Assembly: GCA_015680685.1 (NCBI GenBank)
Contig: MNCI01002748.1
Coordinates: 129,854 to 193,853 of the forward strand
Direction: 5' to 3'
Length of the DNA stretch: 64,000 nt
Source of the DNA: Gnetum montanum
Taxonomy: Eukaryota; Streptophyta; Gnetopsida; Gnetales; Gnetaceae
Below, piece by piece: positions 45,015 to 56,320 of the stretch. Position numbers and translations under genes: made by a program. How positions within the stretch are numbered: position 1 is the first letter of the stretch; each line of letters opens with the position of its first letter. A model generated the notes under the pieces. That model was not told where the DNA came from. It searched no databases and saw only the letters and a program-made list of their open reading frames with translations.

Positions 45015-46914
45015 TCTTATCATGACTTAGGAATTAATAATTGCTTTTTAACTTTTTGTTTTCTAATTTTTGTGATTTATAATTCTTGTTATACCTTTTT
45101 CTTTTTTTAATAAATTTTCACATTCCTTAATATATTATCATTATTATATACTTTTCAATTTCTTAATTGTTTAACATTTTTTCATTCTTTACTAATTTTT
45201 CATTTTTTTCATCTTTTCATTTTTTTTTTACAATTTTTCATAACTTTCTTCTAGCTTACTTGTACATATTTTTGTTAAATCATTAATAAAGCACCTAGAA
45301 TAAGGAAAGATGTAGTCTCAAATAAGGTGAAGACTTCTTTATGTTATTGAGTCATAAGGGCTTGATTATTGTATAGTGAAGCCACAACATCCATTCATCC
45401 ATTCCAATAATAAGAGGTTCTTACCATGACCATAATGATATTTTTTCTCATCATAAAACTAAGAATTAACCTATGATTATTATGCCTAGATAAAAAAGTG
45501 AAGAACTAAGTTGGAATGTGAAGGGTGTGACATTAAGGAATTTGTAAAATCTCTTGGGTCACTACTGTATGTTCTATCATATTGATAAGGTTGTAATCAT
45601 ATCCTTGTAGATCTAACAAAAAATGAAAGTAAGAGTACAAGAAGTGCTTCCTTGCCATGTCATTGGAAAGACATGTTACCCATGCCTAAAGATAGTCCTC
45701 TGGTAAGATTGACATAAATAAAAATAAAATACATGTACAGAATAAATTTTTAGGGGCTCCACTAGAAAGACATGTTACCCATGCCTGAAGGTAGGTGGCT
45801 TCTTAGAAATTTCAAAGAAATAAAAAGTGCAATGAATAAACTCCTCCCTTGAACAAAATGCCAAGTGATGATACTCCTTGTAATAGTGGATATGTCAATC
45901 TAAGAGGTGAAACAATGCGATGTTACTAGATAGTGGTTTGGACTTGGTTTGGAGCTTAGAATGAAAGGCTAATGATTACTTTAACCACCAATAACACACA
46001 AGAATTCATTATGCCTATGGTAAGACACCTCACATCCTTATTTTAGCAATCCTTTCTATAATCCATCTCACCTCATTGTAGAATTAATCATAAGTTATAA
46101 TTTTGTATAATAGAGCATAAATTTTCCAACCTGGTACTACTAACATGTGTGTTTTGCTAGATAGGTATGCATTACATTCAACTCCTTGAATGTCTACAGA
46201 CACTAAGGGCTGGAGCCTACTTTGGGGAGGATCCACTTGTATAAGTGTTTTATTTCATACCTCTTGAGTAATACCACATCATCTTAAGCCTTCCAAGAAT
46301 AATAAATGTCAATAAATACTTCCCTTAACATCCAATAACTCCATTTATACACTAAGAAATCATTCGCTTCTCATCCATTTGATACATACCTAATAACCTT
46401 TTATAGCCCAAGAATCCTTCATCATGGACTTTCAATGAATGTATTTCACAACAAGAGCATCATAACCACTCCAAGACCCTCTACACATGCTTCATATCTT
46501 CTAAACAATTGATTTGACTCACTTTTTTCCCAAAAATTCCAAGAAAAATTTGAAATTTTCAAAGCTGATATTGTAGCTACGATATCAGATGGCCTATGAT
46601 ATTATATGTACAATATATGATATATGATATCACACATATAAATTTAGTATATATACATGTGGGAGTTTGCCATTTTTTAACATTCTTCTTCTTGCACAAT
46701 ATGAGTTGTTGCCATTTTTTCTTCTAGGGCTCTAACACGCTAACTTCCTGAGTTCATATCTTCATTCTCATAGCTCTGATTTCCAAAATTCTTGAACCTT
46801 GTTGATCTTAGAGCTCTCAACTTAGTCATATGAAGAGGGGAGGGGGTGTGGAAGGGTACTTAATGTGCTATAGTTGAAAATTTAGTTAGAATTTTCTAAT
46901 GACTAGAACGTATC

Positions 46915-47160
46915 ATAAGGGTAGGTACAAAAGGAAAAACACAAATTTTAAAAGTTAATCAATTACACTAAAGATAAAAAGATTTCAATATGACTCCTAG
47001 GGTAGGTACAAAAGGAAAAATAATTTTAAAAGTTAATCAATCATAATAAATACAAAAAAACTTCAATAAGACTTCTAAGGTAGGTAAAAAAGGGAAAACA
47101 AAAATTTTAAAAGTTAATCAATCACACTAAAGACAAAAAGATTTCAATAAGACTCCTAAT
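46915..47160. repeat. Three-copy tandem repeat, about 85-90 bp
   Basis: The segment running from gtaggtacaaaaggaaaa through aattttaaaagttaatca to caataagactcctaa occurs at about 46920, 46993 and 47080, with small changes. Confidence 0.7.
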
Positions 47161-47367
47161 GTATCATACCAACTATTTTAGGCCATAAATAAGAGCAAAA
47201 CTAATAACTATGAAGGGTTGTAAGGGACATAACACTTAAGGGGGTTCCTTTTTAAATTTTGTCTAGCTATGAAAACATGGTAAGGTAAGAACTTGATCTA
47301 GCTAAGGGTACAAGTAAGAAAAAGAGTTATTAAGAATTGGTATAAACATTTTAATAATTTCTAAAAC

Positions 47368-47381
47368 CTTGATGATTGCAG
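47368..47381 (+). promoter_or_regulatory. Splice-acceptor-like site before B1 ORF2
   Basis: cttgatgattgcag lies directly before the ATG at 47382. D and E show the same arrangement, which suggests that ORF2 is expressed from a spliced RNA. Confidence 0.55.
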
Positions 47382-47529
47382 ATGGCCCCAAAGAGAGAAG
47401 CAAAAGGAGGACCTTCATAGCCAGCAATCAAGAGACTGAGAGGTCATGGAAGGTGTTGAATGGGGGAACAAACTTGGAAAGCATGTAAAGTAGGAGGCTC
47501 ACACTTTAGCATTAACTAACAAATTCCTA
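47382..47529 (+). pseudogene. B1 ORF2, N-terminal part
   Basis: It starts MAPKREAKGGPS, then PAIKRLRGHGR, which parallels E's MALKSKRS..GGPSQP. D is inserted after about 49 codons, and ORF2 continues at 52673. Confidence 0.6.
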
Positions 47530-48543
47530 TGATGAAGCATCAATTGGCTAAAATATCATAGATGATATTTCATAGATGCTACATCACATTTGTGTTGTAG
47601 AATCCCTATTGGTGCTTCTCAATTGGTTGCTACATCATAGATGTGATATCGCAGCTATGTTAATGGGTACTCATCGATGTAGCCTCATCAACGTGTTCCC
47701 ATCGATGCATGTGTTGACACGTTGATGCATATGTGGCAATGTGGTGTTTTTTTTAATCTATAAATAGGTGTGCACATACTATGTATTTGGCATTCTTTTG
47801 TCAATAAAGTAGCCCAAGCCTTGTAAATTTATTCCATGGTCTTAGAGAATAGTCAGTGAGTGCCCATAGTGTGAATTTGAGTTAATTGTATGACATCTTA
47901 TTCAAGTGGCATTGTACCTAGACACATTCCATGAATGACAATAAAATCGAGATTGATTCTTATTCATTGCAGCACTTTTACTAAGATTATATTTAATTTT
48001 CATGCAATTTTTCTTTACATGTACTTAGTTAATATTTATGTTTCATGTACTTAGTTAATATTTACATTTCCATGCATGTTAATCAATTGGCAGAAAGAGC
48101 ATGACTAGTTTCGAGCGTAAACACATATTTTCTTGGTAATCCCAACAATATGATTTCTTGGTTCATCCAATAGCATAGTGCTTGGTAATCTTAGTAGTGC
48201 ATACGTGGGTTCATATCGTGTACAGTAAGTTGGAAACATATGCTCATTTCTCGTAGGCTAGTTTAGACTTTACTTTCTATTGTTCATAAGATTAAATAAT
48301 TAATTTCTCTATTATCATTAAAAGTAGAATAAAGTCAAAACAACATCAAAAAATCATATGCCTCACTTTGGACTAAACCATATGTGACAAAGCTACCACT
48401 AGTCTACGTGGAAAGACAACAAACTATGATCAATGCTTAACAATCTAGATGCACAAGTAGTTTCATCCACGAAATTCAACTAGATCATGCATGAACACTT
48501 GTAATTCATATGGTTGGGCATAGGGGGTAGCCACCACTCATCA
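47530..48543 (+). repeat. D 5' LTR
   Basis: It begins TGATGAAGCATCAATTGG, has a TATA box ctataaatagg at about 47758, caataaag at about 47804, and ends ccactcatca. Its start matches 52182 and its second half matches 50107-50550 and 52345-52672. Confidence 0.85.
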
Positions 48544-48564
48544 TTTGTGTCGTTGTCAGGGATT
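48544..48564 (+). promoter_or_regulatory. D primer binding site
   Basis: ttgtgtcgttgtcagggatt matches the Athila-type tggtgccgttgccggggatt with a few C-to-T and G-to-A changes. Confidence 0.65.
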
Positions 48565-48659
48565 GTGCTAGTTATCTAGATTAGTTGTATCATACACAAT
48601 CACTGTAAAAGTGTTAATGATTTATCTTTTAGAAAATATTAATATTTTAAAGTCACACA

Positions 48660-50100
48660 TGTTAAAACCAAGTCTTCTTCACATACAACAAAGTATGATG
48701 AGAGCACTAATAGGAGAAATGATAGGTTCTATACTGAAGAGAATTGAAGTGGACAACCTTAGGTAAGGGTTTCATGTGTTCATTTTCATCCTTACTACAC
48801 ACAAGGACTACATTCAACTAGTACAAAAAATCCTAGAGGAGATGGAGAAATTCCTAGAACAAGGAGGGCCTCAAGGCCTAGAACCTCTTCTAAACCTTGA
48901 AAAGATAGATCAAGGAACAATGGAGGATGATATAAGAGCCATGAAAATTCTCCCAGTTCCTCATCTTCCTCTTCCTCTTCCTCTTCCTCTTCAATGTCTA
49001 GTTCTAATAGAAGATGAAAATAGGTATAGAGATAGAGCTTCTTTAGGGGGTTAAGATAAAGATAAAAATTAAACCCATGGAATCACAATCAAATGAAGAA
49101 ATATAGATTATCACCATGGAATGTCTGATACAGATGAATCCTTATTGAATACTAGGCACTTGACATAGATTTGGAAGGCACTTCAAATACCCCAAAGGCA
49201 TCAAAGGGATAGCTGCATCAAATGACTTGATATGGACAACATTCCTAAATTTAGGGTAGGACATAATTTTGATTCACAACATCACTTACAAGCCTTCCAT
49301 GATGTCTATGTCTTACAAAAAATTGAACACAAGTGGCAAAAGCTTAAGTTCTTCCCTAGGACAGTAATAGACAAAGTTGAAAGTTGGTATAGATCATTAA
49401 AACTGGATTCAATCCATCGATGGCTCATAAATGAAAAATACCAAACCTATGTGAGAGTGTCCAACCTAAGAAAAAAAATCCAAATATGGAAGCAAGAAAA
49501 ACATGAATCCTTGGATGTGGCCTTAGATAGATACTATTCTTGACTACATAGATGTCTAGGCCATTATTTCTCTTAAAAAGAGAAACTTTTGCACATCATA
49601 GATGGGCTTCATAATGAAATGAGAGAGACCCTTGGGGTTTATACCTAAGGTTAAATATACAAACTAAAAGTCCATCAGATACAAAGGCTAATTGAGTAGG
49701 TGGCAAAAGAAGAAGGAGAGTTATGTAAACATGAGAATGCAAAGGAGTATAACCAAGATCTAACTCTTCAAAAGAAGAGGCCCCATATCTATGATGAAGA
49801 AAAATAGGCAACTCTCAATGAGGTGATTTCAAAACAATCCTTGCCAATATAAGAGTCTATTGACAAACTTGAAGCAAGGATAGATAAGATATGGGAGTTG
49901 ATAATGAAAAAGTTGAAACCTACGTGAAAAATGTAGAGGAGATGGTAATACAACAAGAATCAAGTAATCAAAATAAGAAGAGGAAAAAGAACTAAGAAAC
50001 AAGTAGGAAAACTTATAAAATGAAAGGAAAAATGGTTGTAGGAGAAGAGGCTATAGACTCAATCATAGAAGAAGATGATGGATGTGACATCTACCTATAT
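48660..50100 (+). pseudogene. D Gag, degenerate
   Basis: The best part, 49232-49543 with its continuation, reads MDNIPKFRVGHNFDSQHHLQ, AFHDVYVLQKIEHKWQKLKF, IDKVESWYRSL and NEKYQTYVRVSNLRKKIQIW, then LHRCLGHYF and IDGLHNEMRETLGVYT. This is the retrotransposon Gag domain shared with C, B1 and E. A cttcct microsatellite sits at 48963-48992. The C-terminal C-x2-C part is cut off by the LTR piece at 50107. Confidence 0.75.
48963..48992. repeat. cttcct hexanucleotide microsatellite
   Basis: Five units of cttcct occur in a row in the low-complexity part of the D Gag. Confidence 0.9.
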
Positions 50101-50106
50101 GACCAA

Positions 50107-50550
50107 TTTTAGGCATAAACATGTATTCACTTGGTAATCCCAACAACGTTATTACTTGGTTCAACCCGTAGCATAGCACTTGGTAATCCTAGTAGTGGAT
50201 ACGTGGGTTTAGGATGTGTACAGAAAGCTAGGAATGGACACTCATCACTCGTAGGCTAGTTTAGAATTTACTTTCCATTGTTAATTAGATTAAATAACTA
50301 ATTTCTCTATTATAAATAGGAGTAAAATAAAGATGAAACAACATCAACAATCATATGCCTCACTTTGGACTAAACTATACGTGACAAAGCTACCACTAGT
50401 CCAAGTAGAAAGATAATGAATTACAATCAATGATTAATTATCTAGATGCACAACTAGTTCCATCCAAGGAATTTGATTGGATCATGCATGAAGAGTTGTG
50501 ATTCGTGTGGTTGGATGTAGGGGGTAGCTTCCACTCATCACTGGTGCCTA
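50107..50550 (+). repeat. Partial LTR inside D
   Basis: The 3' half of the D LTR (from ttttaggcataaacatgtat, like 48110 onward) is present. It ends with cactcatcactggtgcc, an LTR end plus a damaged primer binding site. U3 and TATA are missing. Confidence 0.8.
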
Positions 50551-51689
50551 GGAATGTATCAACACTACTTCTTCAACCAATAAAAAGGAAGTTATGTATT
50601 TGCATGATGTGGTTTCCATTGATTCCAAAAAATAAAAAATAAAAATAACAATGAGAATTCAAAGCACATCCCTAAGACATAATAATGGGTTACAAGGACT
50701 AGTTATGGGGCTGGAAAGACATGTTACCTATGCCTGAAGGTACCCATCTAACTAAGGTCCTTTCTTAGTTCTTTTTTCTTTTTTTTTCTAGAGTGATGAA
50801 AATTATTTGTGGTTGTTGTGAACTCATGATGGTAGATGAGAAGGAACATATCAATGTGAGGTAACTGTTCATGGCATGGACTTGGTTTGAAACTTGGACA
50901 GATTAGTGTGATGCTCATTTTAATCATATTTGACATAAGATCCTATTACAAAAATGGTAAAGAACATTACATCCCAATCGCTACAATTCCTTCTCATCCC
51001 ATTTATTCACCTCATTGCTACATATGATTATGAGCCTTTTGGTTTTGTATAGTATACTACAAAATCCCAACTAAGGTAGTTGTGTGTTGTTTGGAACAAA
51101 GACATGATCTACATTTAACTTCTAAGGTACCCACATACATCTATAGAAGTGGTTATGCAAGGGCATTATAATAGGAGCTTGCTTTGGGGAGGATCCACTT
51201 GCATAACTCTTGTTGATCATGGCTTTGAACTAAACCTCACATTTTCCAAAACATAATTGATGGTTTCTTTGAATTTATGCATAATTTTGGGACTACTTTT
51301 TATCCCTTTCAATTAATTTTTTCATACTTTTCTATCAAAATATCCTTCAAATTCCAAAAAAGTTCTTTGCTATCTTCTACATTGGACCTTTGGTCTTACT
51401 TGTTCAAAAACTTATGCACTTACAAAGTCATGCTCATTAATAGTGGAGGCTATGGATGAACTTTTTGAAATTTTTGAAAATTTCTCTAACATCCTATTTT
51501 TGAACATTGTGGTAACTAATAGTAATTGATCAAAATGATGTGAGAAACTTGATGATTTTAGTTACCTCATCACCTTCAATGGAGTACATTGTCATCACCT
51601 TATGCTTAAATGTAAACTAAGGAATCCAAAAAAGGTTAATTATTAAGGAAAATTTACCAAAACTAATGTTGATCCTTTTGTGATTGCAG
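50551..51689 (+). other. D non-coding block with conserved motifs
   Basis: No gene. It contains gaaagacatgttacctatgcctgaaggta at about 50714 and gctttggggaggatccactt at 51181-51200, as in B1. It ends with the acceptor-like cttttgtgattgcag at 51675-51689. Confidence 0.65.
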
Positions 51690-52170
51690 GTGATGCTAAA
51701 AGGAATGCCTAAGGAGAAAGGTCTTCTTCCAAGCACCAAAACAAAGCCAAGAGGGGGACAATGGAGGATATGCCATGGACAGATAATAGAACCTAGAGCA
51801 TAATGACCCAAAAATCACATGATTGCTAGATCCATGGGACAATGAGAAAAAATTTCAATTCATCCTTTAAGAATTCTCTACAAGCATCAACATAACATTC
51901 AAGGTTGAAAGTCTGCCATTGCTAGCAACAACAAGGAGAATCATCTTCAGTAGATTTTTGAAGACCTCTGCAAATTTTGTAATCTTCAATGTCTATCCAA
52001 TATTCTTGTCATTTTTTCATTTTTTAGTGCATTAAATTGAATAAAATTTAATAATGCGACACTCAAAGTCAATTAGTAGTTAGTGTTAGTCAACAATCCC
52101 ATACTTTCCTATTTTTTTGTAAAGAAAGCTCAATCCTATCCTATTAGCTTGAGGATGAGTTTTTAGTCAA
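51690..52170 (+). pseudogene. D ORF2 remnant
   Basis: After the acceptor-like site the reading is DAKRNA.GERSSSKHQNKAKR, a basic start comparable to the B1 and E ORF2 N-termini, then decays. There is no trace of the coiled-coil part, so most of ORF2 has been lost before the polypurine tract at 52171. Confidence 0.4.
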
Positions 52171-52181
52171 TTGTGGGGTTA

Positions 52182-52672
52182 TGATGAAGCATTAGTTAGT
52201 TGAGATATCATAGATGCTATGTCATAGAAGCTACATCACATCCACATTGTAGCATCCCTATTAGTGCATTTCAATTGGATGCTACATCGTAGATGTGATA
52301 TCACATCTGCAATGTCGTAGATATGATATTGTACCTATGTTGATACATGGGTTCAAGACATGTATGGCAAGCTCATCACCCATAGGCTAGTTTATACTTT
52401 ACTTTTCATTATTGAGTAGATTAAATAGTTAATTTCTCTATTATCATTAGGAGTACCATAAAGTCAAAACAACATCAACAATCATATGCCTCACTTTGGA
52501 CTAAACCATATGTGACAAATCTACCACTAGTCAAAGTGGAGAAATAATGAATTGCTATCAATGTTTAATGATCTAGATGCACAACTAGTCCCATCCATGG
52601 AATTTGATTGGATTATGTGTGAATACTTGTGATTTTTATGGTTTGGCATAAAAGGGTAGTCATCACTCATCA
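52182..52672 (+). repeat. D 3' LTR, internally deleted
   Basis: It begins TGATGAAGCATTAGTTAG after the purine tract ttgtggggtta. About 165 bases of U3 are followed directly by the U5-side sequence, a loss of roughly 0.5 kb that includes the TATA box. It ends cactcatca at 52672. Confidence 0.8.
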
Positions 52673-55320
52673 CTTTGCCATAGAGCAATCTACCCATGAA
52701 GAGGAAAAAGTTCCACAAGTGCCAGAATAAGGACAACAATTCACACTATCACCTAAATGCCTATAGGTTATTCAAGAGAAATCCATCATCATGTTCATCA
52801 TGATTATGAAACTTAACTTTGGTTCATTCATGGAGTTTTCCCTAAATGCTGTCAAGACCCAACTCCCATCATCTTCCTTGTGGCCCACCATGACAACAAG
52901 TGGATATTAGTACTTAGGAGAGACACTTCAATTTTGAAAGAATAAACAAATAGATGCTACAGTGAATATTGAGGGAGTCTCAATGTCTTATTCAGTTAAG
53001 ATGATTACTAAAGTCCTTAATGTGTCCAATGAAGAGGTAAAGGTGGCACAGCTCTCCACTAGATCTAACACAAATGCAAGAAATCTATGGTTGTAGTGGA
53101 CATATGGAAAAGAGAATAAATATTATAGTGAGTTGACTACATAAGAGAAAATTTATTTTAAAATTGGCATATATCACCTATTTCCCACAAATATATTGAA
53201 TAGAATATAAACTTATGTGGCTAGAGGAAGCACCATTCTGATGGAAAAATTTAATGCAAACATCACCCATCTCTATTTTCTCAAGATCCAGTGATGGTTT
53301 GAGGAGAAAAAGGTAGGGAAGCTAACACTTCCATTTCCTTTCCTTATCAGGAAGGTGTACAAGAGAGTTGACATCCTAGGGTACACTAATGACATCCTTA
53401 GGAAGGCTTAGAATGCTTCCTATGTAGAAATGCTCAAGCTGGTTCCTTTGAAGAAGGATCATGTGGAAAAACCAATAGGCACTAAGGAAATTATAGGTAC
53501 TACACTTACCAGTTAGTAACAATAGGTTGGGCCTAGTAATCAACAACAAACTAAGCAACAACAATAGAAAGAATAGCAATAACAAGTTCCACCACCACCA
53601 CCACAAGATTATAAGCCTTTAATGAGTCATGTGTAGAAAATTATAGAGACTATCAATTGGGGAACACCTGAAGAAGCCAACTTGTACAAAGTCATTGACA
53701 GTGTCATCCAACCCAGAGTTTCTACCAATCCTGCTAGTCAACAAATTTCATTGTAGTTAGTATAAGGGGGAGAATGATCACAACAAATTTCTAGGAACAT
53801 TGCATCATTCCAGGTGGTGCTCAAAACTAGAGAAGAAGTCAAAATCATGGTTATGTAGCATCAAGATGTAGTAGGAGTCATAGAAGTAATGATAGATCAC
53901 ATAAAATAATCATTTAATATTCTTGTTGTGATGCTAGGAGTTCTTTCTGGAGCTACAGATGCTCAAATGTTAGCTGGTACCATAATGAATCTTACTGATC
54001 ATGAGGATGTGCGTGACAAATTTCTACAAATGGGGAAAGTAATGCAAAATATTTTTGATATACTAAGTGATGTTAATATAGTACAATTAGAATTGATAGC
54101 CACCAAAGGAAATATGGTCATGGTAGAAACCAAAGTAGAGCATGTAGAAAATGAAGTTCACAAATTATAGGAAGATCTTACAACCCTGATAGTTGAAAGA
54201 AGAGATCCAACAAAATATGTTATGCCTAGCCAATTGCAGCAATTCAGATATGAGCATATTAATCTCCTGATTAATCATAACGAGAAGATGAAAAGAGAGA
54301 AAGAGAAGGTAGTATGGGATGCCTCAATAGCAGAAGCATAGACATATGCACATGCTAAAGCACTCACCATATTACAGAAATAGAATAAGTAAATCATTGT
54401 AGAAAATTCTAGGTTGACTACCATCGAGCACTAAAAGAATATCTTTGAGGAAAGAATTTAGAAACTTTGAGAGAAACTAGTACAAGTCAACTAAGACATG
54501 AGCCACCTAGCATGAGATAATGAAACCCTCTCAATGGAGGAGGTATGCACCATTTGACAAAAGTATGCCATTGAAATAAGCACATGGTAGAATGAAGCAA
54601 AGAGGAATGAAAGGCTCAAAGAATAGTTCCATGATCATGTGGGCATGTACAAGTAGATTAATGAAAAATAATTCCAAATGGATAAGGCCCAAATCAACTC
54701 AAAATTAGCATAGAATCTAGATTGGAAACCTATCTTGGATAGCTTAACTTATGTTCACCAAACGGAGATCAAGAACAAAGACCTGTAGATTGATAACTTA
54801 ATAGAATACATGGGGTTTGTAAACCTACAGTATGATAACTTAGCCGTGCTGACATTAGGCAAGTCCAAGAATAAACTTGAATAACAAGTAGTGGTCATGT
54901 ATGCATTATATGAAAAGGAATTTGCAGACAAAAAGAATGCCTTATAGAAGCTACATGTGGAAAAATTTGAATTAAAATTGGTCAAGGCTAGTTATCAAGG
55001 CCAAAAAGATGTTGTAGAAAACTTGACTAGATGAATTTTTGATTATCAAGAGTTACGCAAAGTGGTCAAAGCATTCAAAGAAGAATGGTGGTAGTTTGTG
55101 GAGTGGTATATCAAGGTGAACAAGATGTTCCTATAGCTACCATGTCCATGAGATGTACCAGCTCCATTTTACATTAATTAATCAACATGGATAGTACATG
55201 ATTCTTGAATGGAAGAGGAGAAGCTTTAGGTGTTGTTCAATAGATATCAATTCAAGAAGCTTGATGACAAGGAGAAGCAGCTAATGGAAGAGCCACCACC
55301 ACCAAAAACTTGATCTACAT
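52673..55320 (+). pseudogene. B1 ORF2, central and coiled-coil part
   Basis: After D the reading continues with AVKTQLPSSSLWP and YLGETLQF, as in E. A Gln/Pro-rich part (53500-53600) and then long helices follow: DKFLQMGKVMQNIFDILSDV, TKVEHVENEVHKL (54100-54170), SMEEVCTI..KYAIEISTW (about 54530-54590) and others up to about 55130. It ends before a purine tract at 55505. The protein has no domain I recognise. It would be roughly 900 residues long, mostly coiled coil. Stops are mostly TAG. Confidence 0.6.
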
Positions 55321-55517
55321 CAAGCTGTTCCAAATTTTAATTTTTTTTTATCTTTTCATAAACTCATGTCAAATTTTGTAAAACATCATTGCGGTGTTCA
55401 ATTTCTTGTATATAGTCAATCAGCCTTGAATAGTTTAATATACCTCCTAATTTTGTAAGGGACTCTATCCTCATTTTTTTAAACTCAAGGATGAGTTTCT
55501 AGTCAGTCATGAGGGTA
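55321..55517 (+). promoter_or_regulatory. B1 3' untranslated end and polypurine tract
   Basis: aaggatgagtttctagtcag leads to tcatgagggta (55507-55517), which abuts the 3' LTR. D (ggatgagtttttagtcaatt) and C (ggatgattttttatttagtc) have nearly the same approach to their 3' LTRs. Confidence 0.65.
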
Positions 55518-56300
55518 TGATAAAGTTAATTTATGATTAGTAATGATATCACATCAACAATATCACAATAACAATGTTGTAATTATGATATCGTAGCACA
55601 TGTTATGTCATCATTGATATGATATCTCAGGATGTCTGTAGACTTATAAATATAACACTTGGATGCACAATCCACATAAGTTTCATTCCAAATAGTAACT
55701 AGACTCTTGTAGTTTTATTTCTCAAAGTTAGACTTAGCCACTAGAAGTGTGAATGCCCATAGTGTGGTATGACTTAGTGAATGAAATCTTTGTTTGAACA
55801 TTTTGTACTTGGACACAAGTGTGATTGGAAATAAAGATCAAGCTATTTCTCACCATTACATCATTCTCCTAGTTTACTATTTTTACATAGCATAATGTTT
55901 ATTGTATTCTTAGTTAATGTTTTACTTTTCCATGTACTTTAATTTTACTATTATTAGTGAGTGAAATGAGTATGACTGACCTTGAGTATGTAAGTGTAAT
56001 TTCTTGGTAAACCCAATAGTGTAACCCTTGCTAACCCAGTAGTGGTTACACAAAGCCCAAGGTGTGTACAAAAGATTAGGGATGGATGCTAATCACCATA
56101 GGCTAGGATAGATTTTACTTATTTCACTTAGATTTAGAAATCATTTTCATTTTCATCATGACTACTAGGAGTAATGATGGTCGAACAACATTTGATATCA
56201 TATATCTCATGGTGAGGTAAACCATACACATAGACTTCACTAGCTCCACGTGGAAAGATAATGGGCATGGACTTGAAAGATATGTCATTGACCATTATCA
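55518..56300 (+). repeat. B1 3' LTR
   Basis: It begins TGATAAAGTTAATTTATGA and follows the 5' LTR up to gggcatggactt. A shortened end reading gaccattatca comes next, against ccactgcttatca in the 5' copy. TATA is at about 55643. Confidence 0.85.
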
Positions 56301-56320
56301 TTAGTCATGGACTTGACGTG

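Larger units (their letters stand above)
45015..47381 (+). other. B1 non-coding block with conserved motifs
   Basis: No gene. The block starts with a T-rich stretch, contains the motif gaaagacatgttacccatgcct twice (45665 and 45764), and has the motif ctttggggaggatccacttg at 46220-46239. Both motifs recur in D; the second also recurs in C. A palindromic section full of gatatc and gatatt lies at 46567-46635. Around 46915-47160 three near-repeats of a 'aaaagttaatca..cactaaagacaaaaagatttcaataagactcc' segment, with a period of about 85-90 bases, are visible. The block ends in the acceptor-like cttgatgattgcag. Confidence 0.7.
47530..52672 (+). mobile_element. Pol-less Athila-like element D, composite with a third LTR piece
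   Basis: It is inserted in B1 ORF2. It runs 5' LTR (47530-48543), primer binding site, Gag (to about 50100), a second partial LTR (50107-50550), non-coding block with the family motifs, a short ORF2 start (51690) and a 3' LTR with a 0.5-kb internal deletion (52182-52672). No protease or pol is seen. The internal LTR piece suggests recombination between two related copies. Confidence 0.75.
40928..56300 (+). mobile_element. Pol-less Athila-like element B1, hosting D
   Basis: LTRs at 40928-41809 and 55518-56300 flank a primer binding site, a Gag, a purine tract at 45001, about 2.3 kb of non-coding sequence, and a long ORF2 interrupted by D (47530-52672). No protease core, RT, RNase H or integrase is seen. 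Without D the element is about 10.2 kb. It is inserted in the RT of A2. Confidence 0.8.

Noticed and set aside
46567-46635. A further LTR of the C type inside the B1 non-coding block
   Set aside because: The gatatc-rich palindromic stretch resembles a U3, but no primer binding site, LTR end or downstream similarity could be found, so I left it as part of the block.
53376-53606. Leu/Trp-rich - strand frame
   Set aside because: It is the antisense of a cac/caa-rich stretch in B1 ORF2.
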